Source: Candidatus Latescibacterota bacterium
Lineage (GTDB): Bacteria > Krumholzibacteriota > Krumholzibacteriia > Krumholzibacteriales > WJIX01
Length of the DNA stretch: 5,507 nucleotides
Direction: 5' to 3'
Assembly (NCBI GenBank): GCA_030621255.1
Contig: JAUXHZ010000094.1
Span: 1 to 5,507 of the forward strand
Shown here one piece after another: positions 1-5,507 of the stretch (the stretch's first letter is position 1; each line of letters begins with the position of its first letter). The notes under the pieces are model-generated. The model saw nothing but the letters and a program-made list of their open reading frames with translations. It did no database searches and was not told the DNA's origin. The translations under genes and the position numbers were made by a program.

Positions 1-525
1 TGAAATATAGCCGCACCCATTTCCATAAGTGGCTATCCAGACCTTTTTATTTCCAACTGTAAGATCTCTTATCCTTTCAAAGAATGGGTGCCGGGCAGCT
101 GTATAATAATTCCATCTATTATCTCTCATGGCAAGGCCTTCGTCACACCCAATCCATAACCTTGCATAATCATCAACAGTTATCGCCCTGATTGATGAAA
201 AAGAAAAAGTTTCGACAGCAAAGAGAGAATCATTCACACTGTCCCAGGCAAAAAGACCTCCCTCCGTTCCAATCCAGAGAGTATCATTAAGAACAGTCAT
301 GGTCCTAATCTCATTGGAGGAAACAAAAGGGGAAAATCTGCCTGCCTGATAAACGGAAACCTGATCCGGAGAAACAAAAAATGTCCTGCCGGCTTTAACC
401 CATCCGCCTATTTCAACCTTCATTCCATTATCCGCCCCTTCTGGAAACAGCGGAATCTTAGAATATACACAATCGGGCATGCAAAGAATAACAACCATCA
501 ACAGAGAACCAAGTAATCTCGCCAT
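1..525 (-). CDS. Secreted beta-propeller protein with Reg_prop-type repeats (5' part only)
   Basis: An open frame of 175 codons starts at ATG 525 and runs off the left edge, so the C-terminus is missing. Residues 1-22 look like a signal peptide: MARLLGSLLM, a hydrophobic run, then a possible signal peptidase I site near VYS-K. Cysteines at 15 and 19 do not make a good lipobox. After it come three repeats with a period of 39-40 residues, each starting with IR and containing a tryptophan strand: IRTMTV..LWIGTEGGLFAWD (73-95), IRAITV..LWIGCDEGL (112-131) and IRDLTV..VWIATYGNG (152-170). This matches the two-component-regulator propeller repeat (Reg_prop) found in sensor domains of hybrid histidine kinases and in secreted propeller proteins. 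Residues 43-68 may be a degenerate earlier blade. Whether a transmembrane segment and kinase follow, or the protein is a free propeller, cannot be told from here. A weak GGAAGA ribosome site lies about 7 nt upstream. Confidence 0.85.
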   Translation of the reverse strand, partial: MARLLGSLLMVVILCMPDCVYSKIPLFPEGADNGMKVEIGGWVKAGRTFFVSPDQVSVYQAGRFSPFVSSNEIRTMTVLNDTLWIGTEGGLFAWDSVNDSLFAVETFSFSSIRAITVDDYARLWIGCDEGLAMRDNRWNYYTAARHPFFERIRDLTVGNKKVWIATYGNGCGYIS

Positions 526-597
526 AATTCATTCTTCCATTAATAAGAATTGGATCAAACAGCTTTCTTTAACTGAGTTGATTTCTATACTCCTGCA

Positions 598-626
598 ACT
601 TTAGTGAAATCTAATTAAAATTTCAA
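598..626 (-). promoter_or_regulatory. Candidate sigma-70-type promoter for the beta-propeller gene
   Basis: On the minus strand, TTGAAA (621-626) and TAAAGT (598-603) are separated by exactly 17 nt. The -35 box matches the consensus at 5 of 6 positions and the -10 box at 4 of 6. The predicted transcript would have a leader of about 65 nt before the ATG at 525. The surroundings are AT-rich, so a chance match is possible. Confidence 0.33.
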
Positions 627-686
627 GTAGATAGTAGGGTAAAGAACGTATTGAGCCCTGTTACTATAGAAAGATGGTTTTACTGC

Positions 687-848
687 CTACGCAAAAAACA
701 GAAAATAGACCGCGAAAGTTGCAACTATTCCGACCAGAACATTCATTACCGTACCTGTTTTAACAAAATCTGTGAACTTATAACAGCCTGGATTATAAAC
801 CGTAATAAAATCGCTGAGGGAAAAAGGTGTACTGAAGAAGTAAGGCTT
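687..848 (-). pseudogene. C-terminal remnant of an SLC13/DASS-type anion transporter
   Basis: This minus-strand stretch of 53 codons ends in TAG (687-689) and is closed upstream by an in-frame TAA (849-851). It has no ATG, GTG or TTG that would include its conserved part. The translation contains FSTPF, then VYNPGCYKFTDFVKTG, then a hydrophobic helix (MNVLVGIVATFAVYFLFFA) that ends the protein. The pattern STP-(about 10 residues)-VYNPGGYKF-DF-K-G followed by a last membrane helix is how SLC13/DASS transporters (Na+/dicarboxylate or sulfate type, including TrkA-C-containing permeases) commonly end; this match is from memory of the family. The usual GYQTN-like residues after STP read SLSDF here, which suggests decay or a local indel. 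It lies only 8 bp downstream of the intact M61-like gene on the same strand, so a deletion probably removed the rest of the transporter. The plus-strand frame over the same bases is a shadow. Confidence 0.6.
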
Positions 849-856
849 TTAGAATT

Positions 857-2290
857 CTACCCGGCTCTATACATTTTATCCTCCGCGCCTAAAATAATAT
901 CCGGCGAGGGAGAATGAACAAGCCTTTTGAGATATTCAGAGATATCATGCCCTGTAATTTCTTTTACTTTAATTATAAAAGCTCTTTCGTCTATCTCTGA
1001 ACCATATTCAGTGTTCTTATATATATCCCGTATTACATCTATCAATTCAGTTTTTCCTTCAGAAATATCACCAAGATGCTTGTCAATCGCCCTGGCCGCG
1101 AGAAACCCGCCGTCGTACATCAGTTTAACCAAATCCTTGTCACTCATATCACTATTTCCCGAAGAAGCTATAGGAATATTATCCAGATACGGGTTTTGAC
1201 GGTAGTTTTCCAGAATAGCATCTATTTGAAATGCATATTGCCTATCGGAAATTATGCCCAGATCAAGCAGAATTTCGTATGAATAATATACTGTCACACC
1301 TTCAGTAAACCACTGAAATCTATCCGAGGCGGGCCTGAGAGCCTCTCCATTCCAGTTATGGAAGAATTCGTGGGAAATGACCGCCATCTGTATATCGAAA
1401 AGATCACTTCTGTCCATTTGCGGATCAAACAAAAGTAAAATGTTTCCTCCAAAATGTGCACCGTAATAATCAAACCCTTTACTACCTAAAATAGGGTTTC
1501 TGTCGCATACAAAAAGATACCTGTCATGCGGCGAAGAACCAAACATTTCAATTTCGTAAGAAACAATATCCTTAATCAACTGAAACATTTCATCCTCTTT
1601 AAAGGACCAGCCTCCCGCGCTAGCCAACAGAATCTGTGTTCCCCCTATAGAAGTTGCCATATGTTTGTAGTCTCCCCCCACACATAGAGACATAGGTAAA
1701 TCACCGGCCGCCGGTATAATCGCCCTTGTCCCCATACTTTTGTAAACCGAACGAATTTCAGTTTCGGGCAGGAATCCGAAATCGACAATTATACCTTCTT
1801 TCACTTCTGAAACCGGAACAAGAAAAAGGTCTCTTCCAATAACACGAAACCTGCTGTCAGTGATCGATGTAATCATATTTCTTATTCTGGATGAATATCG
1901 ATCCTCTTTCATAGTGACAACATTATAAGAAACAAAAAAATCTCTTTTCCTGTTTTTTATCACCCATTTTCCATCATTTGCTTCAATCTCAATCGTATCG
2001 CCATTTTCCGTTTCAGCTATCATATTCAAGGGATCGGGGCATATACACCCCCCGGACTCTACGGCCGCCAAAGATATATTGTCCATCAACGCGCTGTGAA
2101 CACGTATTGTTACATTCACGAGGTTTAATCCCTTGTCTTTCATACTTACTCTGTAACTAATAAATGGGACTGAGTCACCCCGTGTATTTATCCAGACACA
2201 AGCGGGAAATAGCGCGCTCAACATAAAAATGCCCGCGAGTACAATCAGCCCTCTATTTGCCAATGCCCTGTTCAGTTCTTTTTTTAACAT
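857..2290 (-). CDS. M61-like (glycyl aminopeptidase-type) zinc metallopeptidase, membrane- or lipid-anchored
   Basis: The 477-residue protein probably hydrolyses peptides outside the cytoplasm with one zinc ion. The zinc motif is HEFFH (His307, Glu308, His311) followed by NWN and LRP, which resembles the M61 signature HExxHxWNxxxxRP. WFTEGVTVYY (327-336) supplies the likely third ligand, Glu330, and YDGGFLAARAID (392-403) matches the conserved region after the active site. Residues about 41-200 look like the beta-rich M61 N-terminal domain. Residues 14-32 are hydrophobic and end at Cys31 (FPAC), a poor lipobox, so the protein is either an anchored or a lipid-modified one. M61 proteins often carry a C-terminal PDZ domain and approach 600 residues; this one stops soon after the catalytic domain and has none. 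Where relatives usually have a GGLEH-type strand it reads YGAHFGGN (276-283). The ATG at 2290 is supported by CGGAG 8 nt upstream. M1-like peptidases are the main alternative; the NWN..LRP context favours M61. Confidence 0.85.
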   Translation of the reverse strand: MLKKELNRALANRGLIVLAGIFMLSALFPACVWINTRGDSVPFISYRVSMKDKGLNLVNVTIRVHSALMDNISLAAVESGGCICPDPLNMIAETENGDTIEIEANDGKWVIKNRKRDFFVSYNVVTMKEDRYSSRIRNMITSITDSRFRVIGRDLFLVPVSEVKEGIIVDFGFLPETEIRSVYKSMGTRAIIPAAGDLPMSLCVGGDYKHMATSIGGTQILLASAGGWSFKEDEMFQLIKDIVSYEIEMFGSSPHDRYLFVCDRNPILGSKGFDYYGAHFGGNILLLFDPQMDRSDLFDIQMAVISHEFFHNWNGEALRPASDRFQWFTEGVTVYYSYEILLDLGIISDRQYAFQIDAILENYRQNPYLDNIPIASSGNSDMSDKDLVKLMYDGGFLAARAIDKHLGDISEGKTELIDVIRDIYKNTEYGSEIDERAFIIKVKEITGHDISEYLKRLVHSPSPDIILGAEDKMYRAG

Positions 2291-2430
2291 TCAATTTACT
2301 CCGGGCAGACTCCAAAGATCATTACCGTGTTAAATATTTATAATCAGCAAGGGATATTCCATAAGAGGAATTTTTAGGATACTTTTCTCAGGCTTTTATC
2401 GGACAATTTGTATTTATTGAGATTTCTGAA

Positions 2431-3378
2431 CTAGTGTTTTATACAGAAAGTGAAGATTAGCCCCTGCGGATACTCTTTCCCGGAGTTACCGTCACTTTCA
2501 ACCTTCGTGAAAACAATAAAATAATCGACATCAAGCCGAAATTGAAAATCGTATGTTCTGAACGCGGCAAGCCCAACCCCTCCGCAGAGGGAAAGCCCGG
2601 TACCTGACTCTGAATCGAACCGATTATACTGAATTCCTATTCCGCCGCTGATAAACGGGCTAAAGTCACTGCGGCTTAAATATCTTCCGATCTTTGTTTC
2701 AAGAAAGGTAAGATTAAAAGCACTGTGATTGCCCCATTTTAACCCGGATCTGCCTGAGAGAAAATAATCTTTCATATCGTGCTGAAAAACAAAATCAAGC
2801 GCGGTCAACCGGCTGGTCTTACCGAAAGAATCAGCGGATGGCCACATAAATCCCACTCTGAGCCCTTTACTCGTATAAGAACTCTTTCTTCTTTCCTGTT
2901 TTGCTTCTGATTCTGTAACCAGTCCGACCTCGGCTGTCTCGTCCATTTCTTTTCCGGCGGTGATACTCTTCGCGAGGCGTTTTAATACAATGTCCAAATC
3001 TTCTTCCGTTTCCGAAACAGCATCCACTCCCAGAATTATCTTGTCTCTTTCCACATCAATTAGCTGAATATTAACGATAAACTTTCCGCCTAACCTTGTC
3101 AGATTTCCGGTAATAGCTTTTGTGAAACCGGCTTCATCCGCATAAGCAACTGCGCACGGAAGAGAATAGCATTCTACATTGCCTACCACGTTTACAGCCG
3201 AGACGGTATTATATTTCCCCTGTTGAGATAAAACGCTTCCGAATATTTGATCAACGGCATCTATCAGTTCCTCATCTACTCCTGTACCCTTAAACCTGAA
3301 AAGAAGTGTTTTTTCAGAGGCCTGAAGTGTACCGGCAAAAAGAAATATAATAGATATCAGCATTATCATTTTCCGCAT
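2431..3378 (-). CDS. Secreted two-domain protein: TolB-N-like periplasmic domain plus putative outer-membrane beta-barrel
   Basis: The protein has 315 residues. Residues 1-20 form a clear signal peptide (MRKM, hydrophobic core, cleavage after LQA). Residues 22-140 resemble the TolB-N-like or adenylate-cyclase-associated periplasmic domain: an opening strand, a helix with EELIDAVDQIFGSVLSQ, a YNTVSA strand, then ITGNLTRLGGKFIVNIQLIDVERDKI (89-114), the family's 'tGsv.r.g..y.v.v.Lvd..tg' pattern, and a closing helix (125-140). Cys70 and Cys75 could form a disulfide. A charged linker (143-170) leads to a region of alternating, aromatic- and glycine-rich strands (172-315), including FSPFISGGIGIQYNRF (239-254) and LSLCGGVGLAAF, typical of small eight-stranded outer-membrane barrels. 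I do not recognise a specific family. GGGAGG lies 6 nt upstream of the ATG at 3378, a strong ribosome site. The gene begins 49 bp after the CMD gene's stop, so they may share a transcript. Confidence 0.75.
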   Translation of the reverse strand: MRKMIMLISIIFLFAGTLQASEKTLLFRFKGTGVDEELIDAVDQIFGSVLSQQGKYNTVSAVNVVGNVECYSLPCAVAYADEAGFTKAITGNLTRLGGKFIVNIQLIDVERDKIILGVDAVSETEEDLDIVLKRLAKSITAGKEMDETAEVGLVTESEAKQERRKSSYTSKGLRVGFMWPSADSFGKTSRLTALDFVFQHDMKDYFLSGRSGLKWGNHSAFNLTFLETKIGRYLSRSDFSPFISGGIGIQYNRFDSESGTGLSLCGGVGLAAFRTYDFQFRLDVDYFIVFTKVESDGNSGKEYPQGLIFTFCIKH

Positions 3379-3427
3379 GGCATTCCTCCCGAATATAGAA
3401 AATAATCATTCCCGACTTGATCCATTC

Positions 3428-3766
3428 TTAAAGTGATTCAAGCTTCTCGGCCGCTTTTCTCAAATGGGGAATCACAATAGATCCTCCAACAACAAGAGCG
3501 ATATTAAAGGCTTCGAAAATTTGTTCCTTTGTCGCTCCCGCTTCACGAACTTTTATCAAGTGATAATTTATACAATCATCACACCTTAAAACCATCGAAG
3601 CGACAAGCCCAATAAGTTCCTTTGTCTGTTTATCCAACGCTCCTGCATGATAAGCCTGTCCATCGAGCGCGAAGAATCGTTTTATCCCTAGATGCTCATT
3701 TGAAAATACTATTTCATTTAGCCTTTCTCTTTCCTCAGAAAAACTTTTATCCCATTTCTTTGCCAT
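3428..3766 (-). CDS. AhpD-like / carboxymuconolactone decarboxylase family protein
   Basis: This 112-residue cytoplasmic protein belongs to the CMD/AhpD all-helical family. The redox signature is RCDDCINYHL: Cys62, Cys65 and His69 form the CxxCxxxH arrangement used by AhpD-type alkylhydroperoxidases. It is preceded by the helix KQTKELIGLVASMVL, with Glu50 at the usual conserved acid position, and followed by GATKEQIFEAFNIALVVGGS, also typical. The length matches single-domain family members. Most such proteins act in thiol-disulfide or peroxide reduction, while the true decarboxylases lack the two cysteines, so a redox role is likelier than aromatic catabolism; no aromatic-degradation gene is nearby. 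The substrate is unknown. It lies 115 bp after the tyrS stop and 49 bp before the two-domain secreted gene. The ribosome site is weak (GGTG about 8 nt from the ATG). The start is supported by the charged MAKKWDKSFSEE opening common in relatives. Confidence 0.88.
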   Translation of the reverse strand: MAKKWDKSFSEERERLNEIVFSNEHLGIKRFFALDGQAYHAGALDKQTKELIGLVASMVLRCDDCINYHLIKVREAGATKEQIFEAFNIALVVGGSIVIPHLRKAAEKLESL

Positions 3767-3796
3767 AACAAAAGCACCAGCCTTTCACCCGTTTCG

Positions 3797-3815
3797 CGCC
3801 ATGGTTTAAATGGCG
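3797..3815 (-). promoter_or_regulatory. Short inverted repeat upstream of the CMD gene
   Basis: CGCCAT (3797-3802) and ATGGCG (3810-3815) form a perfect 6-bp inverted repeat around a 7-nt AT-rich centre, ending about 30 nt upstream of the CMD start codon. No T-run follows it on either strand, so it is not a standard terminator. It could be an operator or a leader hairpin. It is short enough to be chance. Confidence 0.2.
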
Positions 3816-3819
3816 ATTA

Positions 3820-3871
3820 AATATCGTCCGTTCCAACCGCTATTCATAAACAACGGATAAACCCCGATATT
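3820..3871 (-). other. Imperfect long inverted repeat between tyrS and the CMD gene
   Basis: AATATCG (3820-3826) pairs with CGATATT (3865-3871), and inside it CCGTT (3828-3832) pairs with AACGG (3852-3856) with an asymmetric internal loop and a 19-nt apical loop. It sits 10 bp beyond the tyrS stop. A role in tyrS 3'-end formation or mRNA processing is possible, but the stem is interrupted and has no following T-run, so this is weak. Confidence 0.2.
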
Positions 3872-3881
3872 AAAAAATATA

Positions 3882-5117
3882 TTATTTTTCTTCTTCAACA
3901 ATAATTCTTAAATATTTCTTCTTGCCCGCGCGAAGAAAGAGAGCGCCATTTTCTATGTCTCCGGGAGTAATCTTCCGGTCAAAAACCTCAATTCTGCGGT
4001 CATTGAGATAGGCTCCCCCCTGCATTACGAGACGCCTTGCGTCACCTCTCGATTTTACTATTCCGGAATCCGCGAAAAGAATAAAGGCGGGGATACCCTC
4101 CTTGAGCATCCTCCTTTTAAGCGAATAAGTCGGGGCCGATTCAGCGCCGTTGCCGGCTTTCCCGGAAAATAATGCCCTGGCGGACTCTTCCGCTTTTATT
4201 GCTTCTTCCTCACCGTGAAGTATCCTGGTACTTTCAAAGGCGAGCTTCTCTTTGGCCTTTCGCAGATCAGCGCCTTCAAGCAATCCAAGTTCCCTAACTT
4301 CATCCATCGGCAGGAATGTGAAAAGAGCGAGAAACTTTTCAACATCTCTATCATCTGAATTTATCCAGTATTGATAATAATCATAGGGGGATGTTTTCCC
4401 GGAATCCAGCCAGACAGCTCCCCTTTCGGTCTTTCCCATTTTGGCGCCTGAGGCTGTCGTAAGAAGCGGAAATGTCAGGGCTTCAGCATCTCCGCCATTC
4501 ACTCTTCTTATCAGATCAGTGCCGGCGAGTATATTTCCCCACTGATCATTACCGCCCATCTGAACCTTACAGTCATAATGCTTGTACAGGTGCAGAAAAT
4601 CATAAGACTGAAGCAGCATATAATTAAACTCAATAAAATTTAATCCTGTCTCAAGCCGCTGTTTGTAGGTTTCCGCGGCAAGCATTTTATTTACACTGAA
4701 ATGCCGGCCGATCTCCCTCAGAAACTCTATGTAATTTAACGATCTCAGCCAATCGGCGTTATTCAGGACAAGCGCTGTATCACTTGGAAAATCCAGAAAA
4801 CGAGCAAATTGCGCCATAAGCTTTTTGCCATTCTCGTCTATCTGCTCCTTGGAGATAATCTGCCGCATCCGGGTTTTGCCGCTCGGATCACCTATCATTG
4901 CCGTACCGCCCCCAAGAAGAGCTATAACCCTGTGCCCATGTTTCTGCATATGAGAAAGAGCCATTATTGGAACCAGGCTCCCGCAATGAAAGCTGTCAGA
5001 AGTCGGGTCGAATCCTATATAGCATGTCGTCGGACTGGAATAGATCTTTCTAACTTTATCTTCATCACTGCACTGTTCTATGAAGCCCCGGTCCTTTAAT
5101 AGATCATAAACATTCAT
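3882..5117 (-). CDS. tyrS: Tyrosyl-tRNA synthetase
   Basis: The protein (411 residues from ATG 5117) attaches tyrosine to tRNA-Tyr in the cytoplasm. It is a class I synthetase. CYIGFDPTSDSFHCGSLVP (32-50) contains the HIGH signature as HCGS (His44, Cys45, Gly46, Ser47). LLGGGTAMIGDPSGK follows at 68-81. MLLQSYDFLHLY (167-178) and MGGNDQWGN (187-195) belong to the tyrosine-binding region. KMGKT (226-230), followed by ERGAVWLD, is the KMSKS loop in the TyrRS form. The C-terminal S4 RNA-binding domain spans about 343-407 (GIPAFILFADSG..SRGDARRLVMQGG..LN). The length is normal for the family. An in-frame TTG at 5133-5135 would add six residues, but it touches the Shine-Dalgarno sequence, so ATG 5117 is preferred. 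No T-box leader is visible upstream. Confidence 0.97.
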   Translation of the reverse strand: MNVYDLLKDRGFIEQCSDEDKVRKIYSSPTTCYIGFDPTSDSFHCGSLVPIMALSHMQKHGHRVIALLGGGTAMIGDPSGKTRMRQIISKEQIDENGKKLMAQFARFLDFPSDTALVLNNADWLRSLNYIEFLREIGRHFSVNKMLAAETYKQRLETGLNFIEFNYMLLQSYDFLHLYKHYDCKVQMGGNDQWGNILAGTDLIRRVNGGDAEALTFPLLTTASGAKMGKTERGAVWLDSGKTSPYDYYQYWINSDDRDVEKFLALFTFLPMDEVRELGLLEGADLRKAKEKLAFESTRILHGEEEAIKAEESARALFSGKAGNGAESAPTYSLKRRMLKEGIPAFILFADSGIVKSRGDARRLVMQGGAYLNDRRIEVFDRKITPGDIENGALFLRAGKKKYLRIIVEEEK

Positions 5118-5126
5118 ATAATAATT

Positions 5127-5132
5127 CTCCTT
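5127..5132 (-). promoter_or_regulatory. Shine-Dalgarno site that fixes the tyrS start
   Basis: AAGGAG on the minus strand is separated by 9 nt from the ATG at 5117. The alternative in-frame TTG at 5133-5135 immediately precedes this motif, so the motif would be inside the coding sequence and that TTG would have no good site of its own. This decides for the ATG. Confidence 0.8.
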
Positions 5133-5208
5133 CAAAAAAAATCTCAGATAGTTTTCTGTTCAAACTTCCATATATTTAGTATAATGATAACAGCTTAAGA
5201 TAAAGGTA

Positions 5209-5236
5209 ATAATATTTTCCCGGATTTGTCCAGCAA
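5209..5236 (-). promoter_or_regulatory. Weak candidate promoter for tyrS
   Basis: On the minus strand, TTGCTG (5231-5236) and TATTAT (5209-5214) are 16 nt apart. The -10 box matches 5 of 6 consensus positions; the -35 box only 3 of 6. It would give a leader of about 85 nt. A TATACT at 5178-5183 is an alternative -10 box but lacks a recognisable -35 partner. Confidence 0.22.
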
Positions 5237-5292
5237 AGAAACCTGAATTCAACTGGGAATGCCGGGAGTAACCCGTCTTAAAATAATTAGTA

Positions 5293-5322
5293 TTGCCCTT
5301 GTTTGAAGAAGACGCTTAGAAT
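5293..5322 (+). promoter_or_regulatory. Candidate promoter for the plus-strand gene at 5378
   Basis: TTGCCC (5293-5298) and TAGAAT (5317-5322) are separated by 18 nt. The boxes match the sigma-70 consensus at 4 and 5 of 6 positions. The expected leader is about 50 nt. It points away from tyrS, so 5118-5377 is a divergent promoter region. Confidence 0.33.
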
Positions 5323-5377
5323 AAGAAACGCAAACGATCAGAACTGCAGGCCGGACAGCTCCCGCGAAAGGGATATT

Positions 5378-5507
5378 ATGAAAAAACAAGATGTCTTTTC
5401 AGGATTGATTCTTTTTCTTTTATTAATAGTTTTTTTCTTCAGCTTAAGCGCGGCGGACAACCCCGATCTTCAAAAACGAATAGACGGCATAAACCGTATG
5501 ATAGAGA
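5378..5507 (+). CDS. Secreted or membrane-anchored protein, N-terminus only
   Basis: An open frame begins at ATG 5378 and runs off the right edge with 43 complete codons visible. The start is supported by AAAGGG ending 5 nt upstream. The N-terminus is MKKQDVFSG followed by a strongly hydrophobic stretch (about residues 10-24, rich in Leu, Ile and Phe) and SLSAAD, a plausible signal peptidase site after SAA. The mature start DLQKRIDGINRMIE is amphipathic and helical. A similar short helix opens some bacterial secreted C1-family (papain-like) cysteine peptidases, but only 14 residues are available here and this is no more than a hint. It is transcribed divergently from tyrS. The function is not recognised. 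Confidence 0.72.
   Translation, partial: MKKQDVFSGLILFLLLIVFFFSLSAADNPDLQKRIDGINRMIE

Larger units (their letters stand above)
526..856. other. Intergenic region between propeller and peptidase genes
   Basis: These 331 bases contain no intact gene. The right half (687-848) carries the minus-strand transporter remnant. The left half (526-686) is AT-rich and holds the leader and a candidate promoter of the propeller gene. No strong hairpin followed by a T-run was found after the peptidase stop or after the remnant, so no intrinsic terminator is called. Confidence 0.6.

Noticed and set aside
651..917. Plus-strand 88-codon frame starting at TTG
   Set aside because: It opens at TTG without a ribosome site, is antisense to the transporter remnant and overlaps the 3' end of the M61-like gene. 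The minus-strand reading gives a recognisable family pattern; this one does not.
927..1282. Two overlapping plus-strand frames (927-1199 and 1076-1282)
   Set aside because: Both lie wholly antisense to the well-supported metallopeptidase gene and show no domain or start signal.
1978..2160. Plus-strand 60-codon frame
   Set aside because: Antisense to the peptidase N-terminal domain, with no family resemblance.
2356..2375. Small hairpin ATTCC-6 nt-GGAAT followed by Ts on the plus strand
   Set aside because: Only a 5-bp AT-rich stem, and no plus-strand gene precedes it that would need a terminator.
4809..5099. Plus-strand 96-codon frame
   Set aside because: Antisense to the conserved catalytic N-terminal part of tyrS; its openness follows from tyrS codon use.
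5180..5185. Perfect TATAAT on the plus strand
   Set aside because: No acceptable -35 box 16-18 nt upstream (TGTTCA at best), no extended -10 TG, and it is almost 200 bp from the plus-strand gene. Chance is likely in AT-rich DNA.
5118..5377. Possible T-box leader for tyrS
   Set aside because: The conserved antiterminator core (TGGNACCGCG-like) is absent on the minus strand and there is no terminator-like hairpin before the tyrS ribosome site.

Overview
This window comes from a moderately AT-rich bacterial chromosome. The genes look Gram-negative (diderm): one encodes a secreted protein with an apparent outer-membrane beta-barrel, and several products carry signal peptides or N-terminal anchors. 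Two-component-type beta-propeller repeats, an M61-type peptidase, and a tyrosyl-tRNA synthetase with KMGKT and HCGS signatures would fit an environmental lineage outside the well-studied Proteobacteria, perhaps in or near the FCB group or a candidate phylum. That placement is inference; no rRNA or other phylogenetic marker beyond tyrS is present.

Five genes lie on the minus strand and one starts on the plus strand. In minus-strand transcription order (right to left) they are: tyrS (tyrosyl-tRNA synthetase, true start at 5117), a small AhpD/carboxymuconolactone-decarboxylase-like protein, a secreted two-domain protein (TolB-N-like periplasmic domain plus putative beta-barrel), an N-terminally anchored M61-like metallopeptidase, and the 5' part of a secreted beta-propeller protein that runs off the left edge. 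At the right edge, divergent from tyrS, a plus-strand gene for a secreted or anchored protein begins at 5378 and runs off the window.

The gap between the peptidase and the propeller gene (526-856, 331 bases) is not empty. On the minus strand it holds a start-less 53-residue open stretch that reads like the C-terminal end of an SLC13/DASS-type anion transporter, so it is probably the remnant of a deleted gene. A plausible sigma-70-type promoter for the propeller gene follows it.

The CMD gene and the two-domain protein gene are 49 bp apart and could be cotranscribed; the other spacings (115-140 bp or more) leave room for separate promoters. No CRISPR array, insertion sequence, tRNA, rRNA or phage feature was seen. 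I see no convincing new multi-gene system. The points most worth a second look are the transporter remnant, the two-domain barrel protein and the divergent PDZ-less M61 peptidase.
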